A DNA stretch of 64,000 bases, from the NCBI GenBank assembly GCA_003599235.1, contig QZJE01000010.1, positions 1-64,000 on the forward strand, written 5' to 3'. The translations under genes and the position numbers were made by a program. Position 1 is the stretch's first letter, and each line of letters starts with the position of its first letter. The notes beneath the pieces were generated by a model. The model was not told where the DNA came from and did no database searches. It was given only the letters and a program-made list of their open reading frames with translations. Origin of the DNA: Actinomycetota bacterium (lineage in GTDB: Bacteria > Actinomycetota > Aquicultoria > SURF-47). Shown one piece after another: positions 8,461-18,758 of the stretch.

Positions 8461-9792
8461 ATGAAAAAAACTATCACAAAAGAACAAAAAGATATAATCT
8501 TTTCTTCGTTTCTGATTATCCCCGCTTTTCTATTACTATTGGTACTTTTTAGTCAAAAAATGGGATCATTGAATTTAATTAATGTTATTGTTTTTGCCGC
8601 ACTGGCAGTAACTTGCGAATTTATGGCTATTAAAATGCCAAAAATAGGGGTAGTATCTGTTGGCCAAATAGTGTTTTTGACTTCAATCATCCTCTTCGGT
8701 CCCTTAACAGCTACATTAGTTGCTGGCCTAGCAAGTGCAAGGTGGGAACGTTTACCAAAGATAGATCCATGGCACTACTATATTTCTTCAATAAGTGAAT
8801 CTATTATTTCTGTATCGATAGCTAGTATTGCATATTATAAGCTTCCTTGGAGTGTTATTCTGTCAGAAAGTGGTGGTTTTACAAGTAATAACTTTCCATT
8901 TATTTTTTTCCCCTTGTTTGTTTGTGCTGCAATATACTACTTATTAAACACGTCGATTTTTTCTATTACTATAGGGATTGCAGAAGGTATTTCTGTAATT
9001 AATTTCTGGGTTTCAAATTGTATTTGGATTATGCCCAATCACTTTGCTTTAACCCCATTAGCTTTAGTCTTTGCAGAAGTTTACAGCCTAGCTCAGCCTT
9101 ATGGCTATGCAGCAGTAGCCTTATTTGTTATCCCCTTACTAATCTCCCGCTATACATATAAGGTTTTTACAGATCTGCAGAAAGCCTATACTGATACCAT
9201 ATCCTCTCTAATTAAGGCAGTAGAGGCCAAGGATGCCTATACCAAAGGCCATTCGGAGAGGGTAGCAAAATATTCGGAGTTGCTAGCCAAAAAAATCGGC
9301 TTAAAAGATGATGAATTAGAAGCTCTAAAAAGAATCGCCCTTTTGCATGATATCGGAAAAATCGGTATTCCTAAGCGGATATTAACCAAAGCCGACAAAT
9401 TAGACGATCATGAATATGATCTGATTAAAGAGCATCCAAAAATCGGGGCTCAGATATTAAAAGATGTGGAGTTCTTACAAGACGTTATTTCCTCTGTTTA
9501 TTATCACCATGAACGCATTGATGGCAAAGGATATGCCAGCGGACTAGCCGGCAATGCTATCCCCTTATTTGCCAGAATTATAGCTATTGCTGACTCCTAC
9601 GATGCAATGAGCTCTGATAGGGCTTATCGCGATGCTTTAAGCCCCGAAGAAATTATAGCCGAGTTTAAGGCAGGCTCCGGTACTCAGTTCGACCAGGAGC
9701 TAGTAGAGTACTTCTTTGAGGTAATTGAGGCACCAAAGGCAAAGGAAGTTGCTAAACCAAGTAATTTAGAGTTAAGCTTAGATAACGTCTAA
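8461..9792 (+). CDS. HD-GYP-type phosphohydrolase with N-terminal multi-TM sensor domain
   Basis: HSERVAKYS, LLHDIGKIGIPKRIL, HHERIDGKGYASGL, ADSYDAMSSDRAYR. Confidence 0.85.
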   Translation: MKKTITKEQKDIIFSSFLIIPAFLLLLVLFSQKMGSLNLINVIVFAALAVTCEFMAIKMPKIGVVSVGQIVFLTSIILFGPLTATLVAGLASARWERLPKIDPWHYYISSISESIISVSIASIAYYKLPWSVILSESGGFTSNNFPFIFFPLFVCAAIYYLLNTSIFSITIGIAEGISVINFWVSNCIWIMPNHFALTPLALVFAEVYSLAQPYGYAAVALFVIPLLISRYTYKVFTDLQKAYTDTISSLIKAVEAKDAYTKGHSERVAKYSELLAKKIGLKDDELEALKRIALLHDIGKIGIPKRILTKADKLDDHEYDLIKEHPKIGAQILKDVEFLQDVISSVYYHHERIDGKGYASGLAGNAIPLFARIIAIADSYDAMSSDRAYRDALSPEEIIAEFKAGSGTQFDQELVEYFFEVIEAPKAKEVAKPSNLELSLDNV

Positions 9793-9823
9793 ACCACTAT
9801 AGGTAGCAAGAAAGGAAGTACAG

Positions 9824-11404
9824 ATGAAAAAGTATTTGTCATTAGCCTTAGTATTTATCGTAATTTTTTCCTCTCTTTGTTTTTTATCCGGTTGTAAGCA
9901 AGTAAAAGAAGGCGGAGTATTTCGCTTAAGCATTATTAGCGATCCGGTATCTATTGACCCGTCTCAAGCAATTGATTTTTCTGCCCAGCATATAATCTAT
10001 AATGCTTTCAGGGGGCTTCTGCAGTATGACCCAGAAACCTCAAAACTGGTACCTGCGGTAGCAAAGCGCTGGGAGATATCAAAAGACAGTAAAGAGTTTA
10101 CCTTTTTCTTAAGAGACGATGTTAAGTTCCAAAATGGTCAAAGCGTTACTGCCTCTGATTTCAAATATGCCTGGGAGAGGGTAGTTAACCCGGCTAATGC
10201 CTCACCCGTGGCTTATCACTTTAGCCCCATTGTTGGCTATCAAGAGTTTAGCGATAAGAAGGCAAAAGGGTTATCGGGAGTTATTGCTGTTAACGATACA
10301 ACTCTAAAGGTAAAATTAAGCTACTCATGGGCAGACTTTTTAGCAGTAGTAGCCCACCCTGCTTTTTCTCCGGTCCCCAAGGAAGCAGTGCAAAAAAACC
10401 CTAAAGCTTACGCTGAGGCCCCTGTTGGCAACGGCCCTTTTAAAATAGTTAAGTGGATACACAAAAAAGAAATTCAGTTAGAAGCCTTTGATGACTTTTT
10501 TGGAGGAAAGCCAAGGTTAAAGAAATTAGTCTATAAAATATATAGCGATGGTCGAACAGCTCTAAAAGACTACAAAGCCGGCTCTCTTGAGGTGGCAAAG
10601 ATACCTAGCGGCGAACTTGTAGCTTTGCAAAAAGATGCGAAATATAGCGACCAAATAAAGCTTAACCCCCAGTTAAGCGCAGAGTTTTTCTACATCAACG
10701 TAGAAAAGAAACCCTGGAACAACCTGTATTTAAGAAAAGCTTTCAATTATGCTATTAATCGAAAGAAATTAGTTGATAAAGCTTTTGAGGGGCTGGCAAC
10801 GCAGGCTACTGGGTTGGTGCCTAGGGGTATCGATGGCTTTGTTACCAATCAAATGGATTACTCTTTTAATTTGATTGAGGCAAAGAAACTGATTAAAAAA
10901 TCCGGATTGTCTAGCAAGGAATTAAATAAGCTAGAAATTGTATATCCGGCAGGAAGCAGTTTTAGTTCCAATGTTTGCCAGATTGCTCAAGCGCAGTTAA
11001 AAGAGGCTGGTATCAATCTTAAGCTGCAGGCTTTAGAAGCAGGGACATTGGATGAGAAGATAAGCAATGGGGATTTTGGCCTAACTTTTACCGGTTGGAT
11101 TGCCGATTATCCATTGATGGACAATTTTCTTTACCCGCTATTTGCCTCAGAAAATAAAGGCTCATCAAACATATCTTTTTATTCTAATAAATCTATAGAC
11201 AAAGAGCTTAGTCAAGCTAGACAAATTGAAAATGAGCAGGAGCGCCTAGGGGTTTATGCTGATATTGAACGTAAGATATTAGCAGATGCTCCTGTAGTTC
11301 CAATTGATTTTGTTTTAGACGGAGAACTGGTAGCCCAATCAGTTCAGGACTATCAGCCATTAAGTGTAGGTCTAACTCCTTTGGAAAAAGCATGGTTAGA
11401 GTAG
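9824..11404 (+). CDS. Oligopeptide ABC transporter substrate-binding lipoprotein (OppA/DppA family)
   Basis: Lipobox LSGC; SBP_bac_5 features (PSQAIDFSAQHIIYNAFRGLLQYDPET, FKYAWERVVNP, NGPFKIVKW). Confidence 0.9.
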   Translation: MKKYLSLALVFIVIFSSLCFLSGCKQVKEGGVFRLSIISDPVSIDPSQAIDFSAQHIIYNAFRGLLQYDPETSKLVPAVAKRWEISKDSKEFTFFLRDDVKFQNGQSVTASDFKYAWERVVNPANASPVAYHFSPIVGYQEFSDKKAKGLSGVIAVNDTTLKVKLSYSWADFLAVVAHPAFSPVPKEAVQKNPKAYAEAPVGNGPFKIVKWIHKKEIQLEAFDDFFGGKPRLKKLVYKIYSDGRTALKDYKAGSLEVAKIPSGELVALQKDAKYSDQIKLNPQLSAEFFYINVEKKPWNNLYLRKAFNYAINRKKLVDKAFEGLATQATGLVPRGIDGFVTNQMDYSFNLIEAKKLIKKSGLSSKELNKLEIVYPAGSSFSSNVCQIAQAQLKEAGINLKLQALEAGTLDEKISNGDFGLTFTGWIADYPLMDNFLYPLFASENKGSSNISFYSNKSIDKELSQARQIENEQERLGVYADIERKILADAPVVPIDFVLDGELVAQSVQDYQPLSVGLTPLEKAWLE

Positions 11405-12085
11405 TTACTCTTTAAAACGCTCTACCAATTGCTGGAAAGCTTCGGTACGGTTTGTTGCCTGCAAAACAATGTAAGCTGCTTTGATGCGTGAATTAACGGT
11501 GTGGGCGCTTAGGTTTAGTTCTTGGGCGATTTCTTTGGCACTCATTCCACAAAAGCAGTATAGATACATAGTTTTTCTCAAGCCCTCTGTTAGGTTTTGA
11601 TAGTTTTTAGCCTCCGGCAGTATATCGATAGAATACTCGCTTAACTCCTTGGTTTTGCCCATTATTTTCTCAGCAACGGATTTGGTTATTACAAAGCGTC
11701 CTTCGTGCACTTTGGCGATGGCACTGACAATACCCTCGCCAGATTCGTTTTTCCAGACAAAACCATCTGCTCCTCGGCTTATAGCTTCGATTATCTCTGC
11801 TTCATTTTGAACCATGGAAGTTACCAGTATTTTTACTTCTTGGTTTACTTCTCTGATTTTTAAGATAACGTCTATCCCGCTTAAGGGGCTGTTTTCGAAT
11901 TTTAAGTCTAGCAGGATTAAGTCCGGATATTGGTTGGTTTTAAAAGATGCTAGTTTGTCTACTACCTCTTCGGGTTGCTCTACCGAGCCGGTGATGGTTG
12001 TTTTTGGGTCGCGCCTTATAAGCATCTCTAAGGCTTGTCTTACATAATAATCATCATCAATTAGCATTACTTTTATCTTGCTCAT
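11405..12085 (-). CDS. NarL/FixJ-family response regulator
   Basis: Receiver domain (IDDDYYVRQAL, DLILLDLKF, LVTSM) plus LuxR-type HTH (MSAKEIAQELNLSAHTVNSRIKAAY). Confidence 0.9.
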   Translation of the reverse strand: MSKIKVMLIDDDYYVRQALEMLIRRDPKTTITGSVEQPEEVVDKLASFKTNQYPDLILLDLKFENSPLSGIDVILKIREVNQEVKILVTSMVQNEAEIIEAISRGADGFVWKNESGEGIVSAIAKVHEGRFVITKSVAEKIMGKTKELSEYSIDILPEAKNYQNLTEGLRKTMYLYCFCGMSAKEIAQELNLSAHTVNSRIKAAYIVLQATNRTEAFQQLVERFKE

Positions 12086-12098
12086 TTTCCCTCCATAA

Positions 12099-12130
12099 GG
12101 CTTACAGCTTACAGCTTATAGCTTACAGCT
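12099..12130. repeat. Short tandem repeat GCTTACAGCTTA(T/C)AGCTTACAGCT
   Basis: Direct reading; related sequence AAGCTATAAGCTGTAAGCCG at 39411-39430. Confidence 0.7.
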
Positions 12131-12139
12131 GAATCCCGC

Positions 12140-12158
12140 TACCCTAAAAATTAGGGTA
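12140..12158. promoter_or_regulatory. Palindrome TACCCTAAAAATTAGGGTA (candidate operator or weak terminator), copy 2
   Basis: 19-nt exact copy of 5616-5634, in the divergent gap between the response regulator and dppB. Confidence 0.6.
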
Positions 12159-12187
12159 TTTTTAAAAAAATCTGCTATGCTTTTTCT

Positions 12188-13123
12188 ATGCTTAAGTTTG
12201 CATTTAAAAGGGCTGCCCAAACTATCTTTGTCTTATTTGGTGTCTCCATTATCCTTTTTCTTGTTATGTATGTAGTTGTTCCGGGGGATCCGGCTAGAGC
12301 TATTGCCGGCAAAAAGGCAGATAAGTCGACTATTAAAGCAATTCACAATAAGTTAGGACTTGATAAACCGCTATACCAACAGTATTTTACCTATACCGCC
12401 AATTTAGCCAAAGGAGATTTAGGCACTTCCTATCGTTATCGCCGTCCGGTCCAAGAAATGCTTGCCGAGGCCATGCCTGCCACTTTTGTCTTGGCTCTGG
12501 CGGCAATAATTATTGAGGTTATTTTGGGGGTTTTAGCTGGTATTTATGCCTATGTTACAAAAATCAAGTTTATTGACGCTGCAATTACTGCCGGTTCGGC
12601 TTTTTTGATTAGCGTTCCTGTTTTTTGGCTGGGCATGATTCTGCAGTATACATTCGGTATCAGGCTCAACTTACTTCCGGTATCGGGTAATAATTATTTT
12701 ACTAGCCTTATCTTGCCGGCTATCACTTTGTCAGCTATATCAGTAGCCGTTGTTATCAGAATACTGAAAACCTCACTTAAAGAAAACCAAAACGCAGACT
12801 ATTTGCTAGTGGCCAGGGCTAAAGGATTAAGTGAAAGCCAGGTTCTTTATAAACACCAGTTAAAAAATGCGCTGATACCGACTATCACCTACATCGGCAT
12901 GGACTTTGGTGCTTTAATGACGGGAGCGGTAGCTACCGAGATTGTTTTTAACTGGCCAGGGGTTGGTTTACTGATTAGAGACGCTATTCTAGAAAGAGAC
13001 ATCCCTGTAATTATCTCCTCGATACTAGTGCTGGTTGTTATCTATATATTGTTCAATTTCTTAGTCGATATTGCCTACGGATACCTAAATCCGAAAGTGC
13101 GGGCGGGAGAAAAAGTTGCTTAA
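12188..13123 (+). CDS. dppB: Peptide ABC transporter permease (DppB/OppB)
   Basis: Typical DppB N-terminus, ARAKGLSESQVLYKHQLKNALIPTITYIG EAA loop. Confidence 0.9.
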   Translation: MLKFAFKRAAQTIFVLFGVSIILFLVMYVVVPGDPARAIAGKKADKSTIKAIHNKLGLDKPLYQQYFTYTANLAKGDLGTSYRYRRPVQEMLAEAMPATFVLALAAIIIEVILGVLAGIYAYVTKIKFIDAAITAGSAFLISVPVFWLGMILQYTFGIRLNLLPVSGNNYFTSLILPAITLSAISVAVVIRILKTSLKENQNADYLLVARAKGLSESQVLYKHQLKNALIPTITYIGMDFGALMTGAVATEIVFNWPGVGLLIRDAILERDIPVIISSILVLVVIYILFNFLVDIAYGYLNPKVRAGEKVA

Positions 13124-13901
13124 ACGCTATCTGGGCTTATTTTTAATCGCAATAGTAGTCATCATTAGTTTTTTAGCACCCCTAATAATTAAGCACAATC
13201 CGTTAAGCCAGAAATTTCCAAGTTTTAAAACGCCCACCATTAATCATCCTTTCGGCACTGATGAACTGGGAAGAGACTTATTTAGCCGGGTGGTCCACGG
13301 GGTTAGATCCTCGTTAGTAAATGCTCTTTTTGCCGTATCTTTGGCATTGCTAGCCGGATTAATAGTGGGGATGGTATCTGGATATTACGGTGGATTTGTT
13401 GATTCTGTATTAATGAGGATAGTAGATATTTTTTTGGCTTTTCCATACATCCTAGGGGCAATAGTGCTGATGGTGGTACTAAAGCAGAGCTCTTTTAGTG
13501 TGTCAGTGGCAATTGCAGCTTTCTTGTGGGCTAGCTTTGCCAGACTGTACCGGGCATCTGTTTTGGAGGTTAAAGAAAAGGACTATGTTAAAGCAGCTAT
13601 TGCGATGGGTGCCGGTGATTTGCGTATCATGACTAGGCATATCTTGCCTAACTCAGTTGCTACTTTGATTGTTTATGCCACTTTAGGGGTGGGCTCTGCT
13701 ATATTAGCCGAAGCGGTTTTAAGTTTTGTCGGATTAGGATTGCAGCACCCTGCTCCCAGCTTAGGTTTAATTCTAAGTGATGCCGTTAATTATCTAGACA
13801 GAGCTCCTCAAATGATGTGGTTTCCCGGTTTCTTCCTTATTATTTTGGTGCTTGGATTTATTATGTGTGGAGACGGACTAAATGAATATATTAGAAGTTA
13901 A
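13116..13901 (+). CDS. dppC: Peptide ABC transporter permease (DppC/OppC)
   Basis: HPFGTDELGRDLFSRVVHGVRSSL; AAIAMGAGDLRIMTRHILPNSVATLIV. Confidence 0.9.
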   Translation: MLKRYLGLFLIAIVVIISFLAPLIIKHNPLSQKFPSFKTPTINHPFGTDELGRDLFSRVVHGVRSSLVNALFAVSLALLAGLIVGMVSGYYGGFVDSVLMRIVDIFLAFPYILGAIVLMVVLKQSSFSVSVAIAAFLWASFARLYRASVLEVKEKDYVKAAIAMGAGDLRIMTRHILPNSVATLIVYATLGVGSAILAEAVLSFVGLGLQHPAPSLGLILSDAVNYLDRAPQMMWFPGFFLIILVLGFIMCGDGLNEYIRS

Positions 13902-15423
13902 TAATCTGACAATTGGTATAAATCAAAATGGTTGCCAATTTGAAGCCATTAGAGATTTGTCTTTTGGCATTGCCAAGGCAGAGGTAGCAGGCATAGTTGG
14001 CCAAAGCGGCGCTGGCAAAACTCTTACCGCTTTATCAATTATGAGACTGCTTAGAAAAGAAGCTTTCATAAAAAAAGGGCAGATATTATATAAAGGGGCT
14101 GATTTAGCAACTGAGGATATGGCTAAAATAAGAGGTAGCCAAATCGGTTTAGTTTACCAAAACCCATTTACCTCTCTTAATCCGGCTTATAAAATCAGTT
14201 CTCAATTATTAGAATGCACAGGCTCGGTAAAAGAAGCCAAGGAATTGTTGGAGCTAGTTGGCCTTAAAAGTGAACGTATTTTTGATAGTTATCCGCATGA
14301 ATTAAGCGGCGGACAATGCCAACGGGTCTGTATTGCTATGGCCATTGCCAAGCAACCTCAATTACTGATTGCAGATGAGCCAACAACGGGGCTAGACGTC
14401 ACAATAGCAGCTAAAATAATGGAGTTGCTGGTTGGTATTGCTAAGGATAAAAAAATTAGCTTGATATTAATTGGCCATGATCTGGGAATTATGGCTAAGT
14501 ATTGTCACAGATTAATGGTGTTTTATCACGGCTCTTTGGTAGAGGAAGGATCTGTCAATGACATTTTAGATAAGCCCAAGCATTCATATACCAGAAAAAT
14601 GATTGACTGCTTAAAAAAACCAAAATCACACTACCATCCACCCACCAACCACCAGCTACCGGCTTTGCTTGAGTTTAAACAGGTAGTCAAGAAATTTCCA
14701 ACAAGGAGACGCCTTTTTCGCCATCACACCCTGGAGGCAGTTGACAATGTTAGTTTTAAGCTCAACGAACAAGAAACAGTTGGTTTGGTTGGAGAATCGG
14801 GCTGCGGCAAGTCTACTTTAGCTAATCTTAGCTTGGGGTTACTTAAGCCTACCAGCGGTGATATTTTATTTCAGGGACAAAACATCAACGGTTTATCTAA
14901 GGAGGCAAAAAAACAACGCCAGATAATTTTCCAGGATCCTTACTCCAGTTTAAATCCTAGAATGAAAATTAAAAAAATTATCGAAGAACCTCTTTGTATC
15001 TACAAAGTTGGCGATAAACAGGCTCGAACAAAAAGAGTAAACGAACTTCTAGAGCTGGTAGGAATTGCTCAAAAGGATGCAGAAAAATATCCTCATCAAT
15101 TTAGCACAGGCCAGCAACAAAGGATTACAATTGCTAGAGCATTGGCCTTAAATCCGAAACTGGTTGTCTTAGATGAGCCTACTTCTTCTCTGGACACCTC
15201 TATTAAAGCGCAGATAATTAATCTGTTAAAAGAATTAGGTGAGCGCTTTAAAATGTCTTATCTTTATATAAGCCATGATTTAGCAATGATGCCTTTAATT
15301 GCTGATAGAATTATCGTTTTATATCAGGGAAGAATTGTTGAGCAAGGAAGTGCTAAGGATATATTTAAAAATCCTAAACATTCTTATACACAATTATTAA
15401 TTGATTCTGTACCGATGTTATAA
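13882..15423 (+). CDS. Fused dual-ATPase peptide ABC transporter protein (DppD-DppF)
   Basis: Two Walker A (GQSGAGKT, GESGCGKS), two signature motifs (LSGGQCQR, FSTGQQQR), two Walker B motifs. Confidence 0.9.
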   Translation: MNILEVNNLTIGINQNGCQFEAIRDLSFGIAKAEVAGIVGQSGAGKTLTALSIMRLLRKEAFIKKGQILYKGADLATEDMAKIRGSQIGLVYQNPFTSLNPAYKISSQLLECTGSVKEAKELLELVGLKSERIFDSYPHELSGGQCQRVCIAMAIAKQPQLLIADEPTTGLDVTIAAKIMELLVGIAKDKKISLILIGHDLGIMAKYCHRLMVFYHGSLVEEGSVNDILDKPKHSYTRKMIDCLKKPKSHYHPPTNHQLPALLEFKQVVKKFPTRRRLFRHHTLEAVDNVSFKLNEQETVGLVGESGCGKSTLANLSLGLLKPTSGDILFQGQNINGLSKEAKKQRQIIFQDPYSSLNPRMKIKKIIEEPLCIYKVGDKQARTKRVNELLELVGIAQKDAEKYPHQFSTGQQQRITIARALALNPKLVVLDEPTSSLDTSIKAQIINLLKELGERFKMSYLYISHDLAMMPLIADRIIVLYQGRIVEQGSAKDIFKNPKHSYTQLLIDSVPML

Positions 15424-15433
15424 TTATTTTTTT

Positions 15434-15518
<85 letters not shown>

Positions 15519-15594
15519 CATAACTTGCAGTTCAAGCGGTAAATGGATTAAAGTTTTCAGTTACATTTGCCGATAATAATATTGGTGTTAAATA

Positions 15595-17241
15595 GTGAAA
15601 AAAAGGTATGCAGCATTATCTGTAGCAATAATTATAATAGCGCTCTTTATCCCTTGTGTAACTTTAGCTGCTATTCAAATGCATGCACCCAACTCTTCGA
15701 CCGGTGCTGTTGCTGATGTTAGCGACTATGCCACTAAAACCTTCTCTGACCCTTGGGACATGAGCAATCGCGAAGATTTAACTGGCGGACACGTTTTTCA
15801 TTTTAAAAATGTTCGTTTCTCGGGTGGCAAATTTAATGCTGTAACTAATAGCACTGATGCCTACTTTTTTATAGTCTGGCCGGGTTATCCTGGCGCTTAT
15901 AATTCTTTCCGGGAGGGTGGAAAATATCCAATTAATGCTAATTATTTTCGCCGGCTTTCTTTTAGGATGTATTACGGTGGCCCCACTAAGACGGGTGTCA
16001 TTTACTGGTTTTTTGACAGAGCCTTAAGAAAATACAAGTTAAAAACTTTTATAATGTCTCACGGTTGGCATACCTATCAAATAGATTTGCCTGCTTCTAC
16101 CTGGAAGGGATATGTATACGGGCTTCGGATGAATCCGGGCAGGCTTAAAAACAAACAAGTATCTATTGATTGGATTAGGCTGACCAACGTACCCGACAAC
16201 GGCGTTCCTATTCAGTGGTATGAATCGGGTGGAACCAGGGGGACAGCTGATATTTATGTTGATAATGATAATAGCAGCTATGACGGAACGAAGATTGCTA
16301 CAGTAAGCTCTTATCCTAGTTTTAACAGTTATTCGTGGAACTCTGCCGGTGTAGATCCGGGAACCTATTATTTCTATGTTCGCAGGGATGGCGTTAATTC
16401 TAATTATAGCGATGGGCTATCGATTAATAAGTCACCGATAATAAAAATAACCGATCCTAGCGAGCAAGGCGGAAAAGACTGGGCTAAAACAGTACTTAGA
16501 AACCCCTGGGATTTTAAATCCCGCTTTGATATCCGGGCTCTGTTTAATGTTCGCTCGGTTTTTACAAGAGGCGGGGTGTTCTCCGGCGTTAACTTTGATG
16601 GTCCTACCACCTGGTCAGGCTCAGATGATCCATACATCTACTTGCAACAAGGCCGCAAGGCTATCAACGCAAATAAGTACCATATTTTAACTTTTAAGTA
16701 CCGCTTTGCCGGCAGCTTTGATTTAGTCCGAGGTACTATGAGCCGTTTTGCCTGGATTACCAATGCTTTAAATAGCCCTGATTACTTTCAAATTACCAGA
16801 GACATTGTCACTTATCCGGGCTGGAACACTTATACCCTGGACTTAAAAAAGGTCCCAAGAGCCAGAGGGCGTTACGGCTGGAAGGGTTGGGTTAACACTC
16901 TGCGTTTTGATGCTCACGAAGATCCCAAGGCTAGACGATTTTACTTGGATTATATTAAGTTGGCTGCGGACTGTATCTTAAAGACATCCTATGTCATAAA
17001 ATTTAATGTTAAAAATGATGATTCAACAACTAACGTTAGTCTTTATGCAGATAGGGATAAAAGATTTGGTAACGGAAATGAAGTTTTGTTAACTACCGGT
17101 AATTATTCAAATGGTAATCGTAGTTATAAGTGGACTCCTTCTGCCTCCCTTAAAGGCACGTTCTATATTTACGCAATTGGAGCAGATGCTCTTAATCAAG
17201 CCGGCTACTACAGCACCGGCCCAATTAAGGTTCATATGTAA
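15595..17241 (+). CDS. Secreted protein with duplicated beta-rich (carbohydrate-binding-like) modules
   Basis: Signal peptide; internal repeats FSDPWDMSNREDLTGGHVFHFKNVRFSGGKF and LRNPWDFKSRFDIRALFNVRSVFTRGGVFSG. Confidence 0.6.
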   Translation: MKKRYAALSVAIIIIALFIPCVTLAAIQMHAPNSSTGAVADVSDYATKTFSDPWDMSNREDLTGGHVFHFKNVRFSGGKFNAVTNSTDAYFFIVWPGYPGAYNSFREGGKYPINANYFRRLSFRMYYGGPTKTGVIYWFFDRALRKYKLKTFIMSHGWHTYQIDLPASTWKGYVYGLRMNPGRLKNKQVSIDWIRLTNVPDNGVPIQWYESGGTRGTADIYVDNDNSSYDGTKIATVSSYPSFNSYSWNSAGVDPGTYYFYVRRDGVNSNYSDGLSINKSPIIKITDPSEQGGKDWAKTVLRNPWDFKSRFDIRALFNVRSVFTRGGVFSGVNFDGPTTWSGSDDPYIYLQQGRKAINANKYHILTFKYRFAGSFDLVRGTMSRFAWITNALNSPDYFQITRDIVTYPGWNTYTLDLKKVPRARGRYGWKGWVNTLRFDAHEDPKARRFYLDYIKLAADCILKTSYVIKFNVKNDDSTTNVSLYADRDKRFGNGNEVLLTTGNYSNGNRSYKWTPSASLKGTFYIYAIGADALNQAGYYSTGPIKVHM

Positions 17242-17315
17242 GGGCAGCTATAAGCCGAAAGATTTCCACTTCATAGTTTTTTCTTCTATAATATAAGCTC
17301 TATCTACGGGGAAAT

Positions 17316-17879
17316 ATGGACAGAGAAAAAATTGAGCAAGGTGTAAAACTAATACTTAAAGGCTTAGGTGAAGATCTTCAGCGCGAAGGCTTAGTTGATA
17401 CTCCTAGGCGTGTAGCTAAGATGTATGAGGAAATATTTAAAGGCTACACCGAACCGGTTGAAAAGGTAATTAGCGTTCAATTTTCTGAAAATCACGATGA
17501 AATGGTTTTAGTAAAAGATATTCCTTTTTATTCTGTTTGCGAGCATCATTTGCTTCCCTTTATCGGCAAGGCCCATGTTGCCTACATCCCTGGCAAACAA
17601 GGCAAAATTACCGGTATTAGCAAGCTTGCCAGAGTTGTTGACATTGTTGCCAGACGCTTACAGGTTCAAGAAAGACTTACTACTAAAATTGCCGATGTGT
17701 TAACCAAGACTCTAAAGCCCAGAGGGGTCATTGTTATTATCGAGGCTGAACATTTATGTATGAGCATGCGAGGAGTAGGTAAACCAGGGCATAAAACTGT
17801 TACTTCGGCGGTGAGAGGAATTTTTAGGACCAGCCAGGCTACCCGGGCTGAGGCTATGACTATTATCGGAGCACAGTAA
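17316..17879 (+). CDS. folE: GTP cyclohydrolase I
   Basis: [61 protein letters not shown]. Confidence 0.97.
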   Translation: MDREKIEQGVKLILKGLGEDLQREGLVDTPRRVAKMYEEIFKGYTEPVEKVISVQFSENHDEMVLVKDIPFYSVCEHHLLPFIGKAHVAYIPGKQGKITGISKLARVVDIVARRLQVQERLTTKIADVLTKTLKPRGVIVIIEAEHLCMSMRGVGKPGHKTVTSAVRGIFRTSQATRAEAMTIIGAQ

Positions 17880-17912
17880 ATTAGTAAGTAGTCAGTAGTA
17901 AGTGGTAAGTAG

Positions 17913-18758
17913 GTGATAGATATTAAAGTTGGCAATAGGGTCTTTGACTTCAGTAAACGTACTTACTTGATGGGTATCTTAAATATAACTCCGGATTCCT
18001 TCTCTGATGCAGGAAAGTATTTTAACCAACAAAAAGCAATTAATCATGCTTTAGAGATGGTTAACAGCGGTGCTGATATTATCGATATTGGCGGGGAGTC
18101 TACCAGACCTGGCTCTGTTGCAGTAAGCCTTGAAGAAGAACTGCAGAGGGTAATTCCAGCGATAAAAGCAATTAAATCTTCTGTAGATATTCCCATATCG
18201 ATTGATACCAGCAAGCCGCAAGTAGCTAAACAAGCAATTGAAGCCGGGGTTGATATGGTAAATGATGTAGCTGGTTTAAGAGATAGAGAACTAATGAAAG
18301 TGGTAGCCGAGGCTAATATTCCAACTTGCATAATGCACATGCAGGGAAAACCAAGAGTGATGCAAGACAATCCCAAATACGATGATGTAGTAGGCGACAT
18401 AAAAAAGTTTTTATCCATGCAAGCTCAATCGGCGATTGAAGCAGGTTTAGATTCAAAAAACATTACTATTGATCCGGGAATAGGTTTTGGTAAAACCTTG
18501 GAGCATAACTTGGAGATTTTACGCCGTTTAAAAGAGTTTAAGGATGCCGGATATCCGATATTAATTGGGCCCTCCAGAAAATCCTTTATCGGAGCTATTA
18601 CCGGAAAAGAAGTGGAAGAAAGAGTCTGGGGTACGCAAGCCTCTGTTGCCTGTGCCATTTTAGGAGGAGCTGATATAATAAGGGTTCATGATGTGGCCGA
18701 GATGAAAGAAGTGGCAACTGTAACTGATGCCATTATTGGGAAGCATACAAGTGGCTAG
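17913..18758 (+). CDS. folP: Dihydropteroate synthase
   Basis: MGILNITPDSFSDAGKY, DIGGESTRPGS, ISIDTSKPQVAKQA, GPSRKSFIG. Confidence 0.97.
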   Translation: MIDIKVGNRVFDFSKRTYLMGILNITPDSFSDAGKYFNQQKAINHALEMVNSGADIIDIGGESTRPGSVAVSLEEELQRVIPAIKAIKSSVDIPISIDTSKPQVAKQAIEAGVDMVNDVAGLRDRELMKVVAEANIPTCIMHMQGKPRVMQDNPKYDDVVGDIKKFLSMQAQSAIEAGLDSKNITIDPGIGFGKTLEHNLEILRRLKEFKDAGYPILIGPSRKSFIGAITGKEVEERVWGTQASVACAILGGADIIRVHDVAEMKEVATVTDAIIGKHTSG

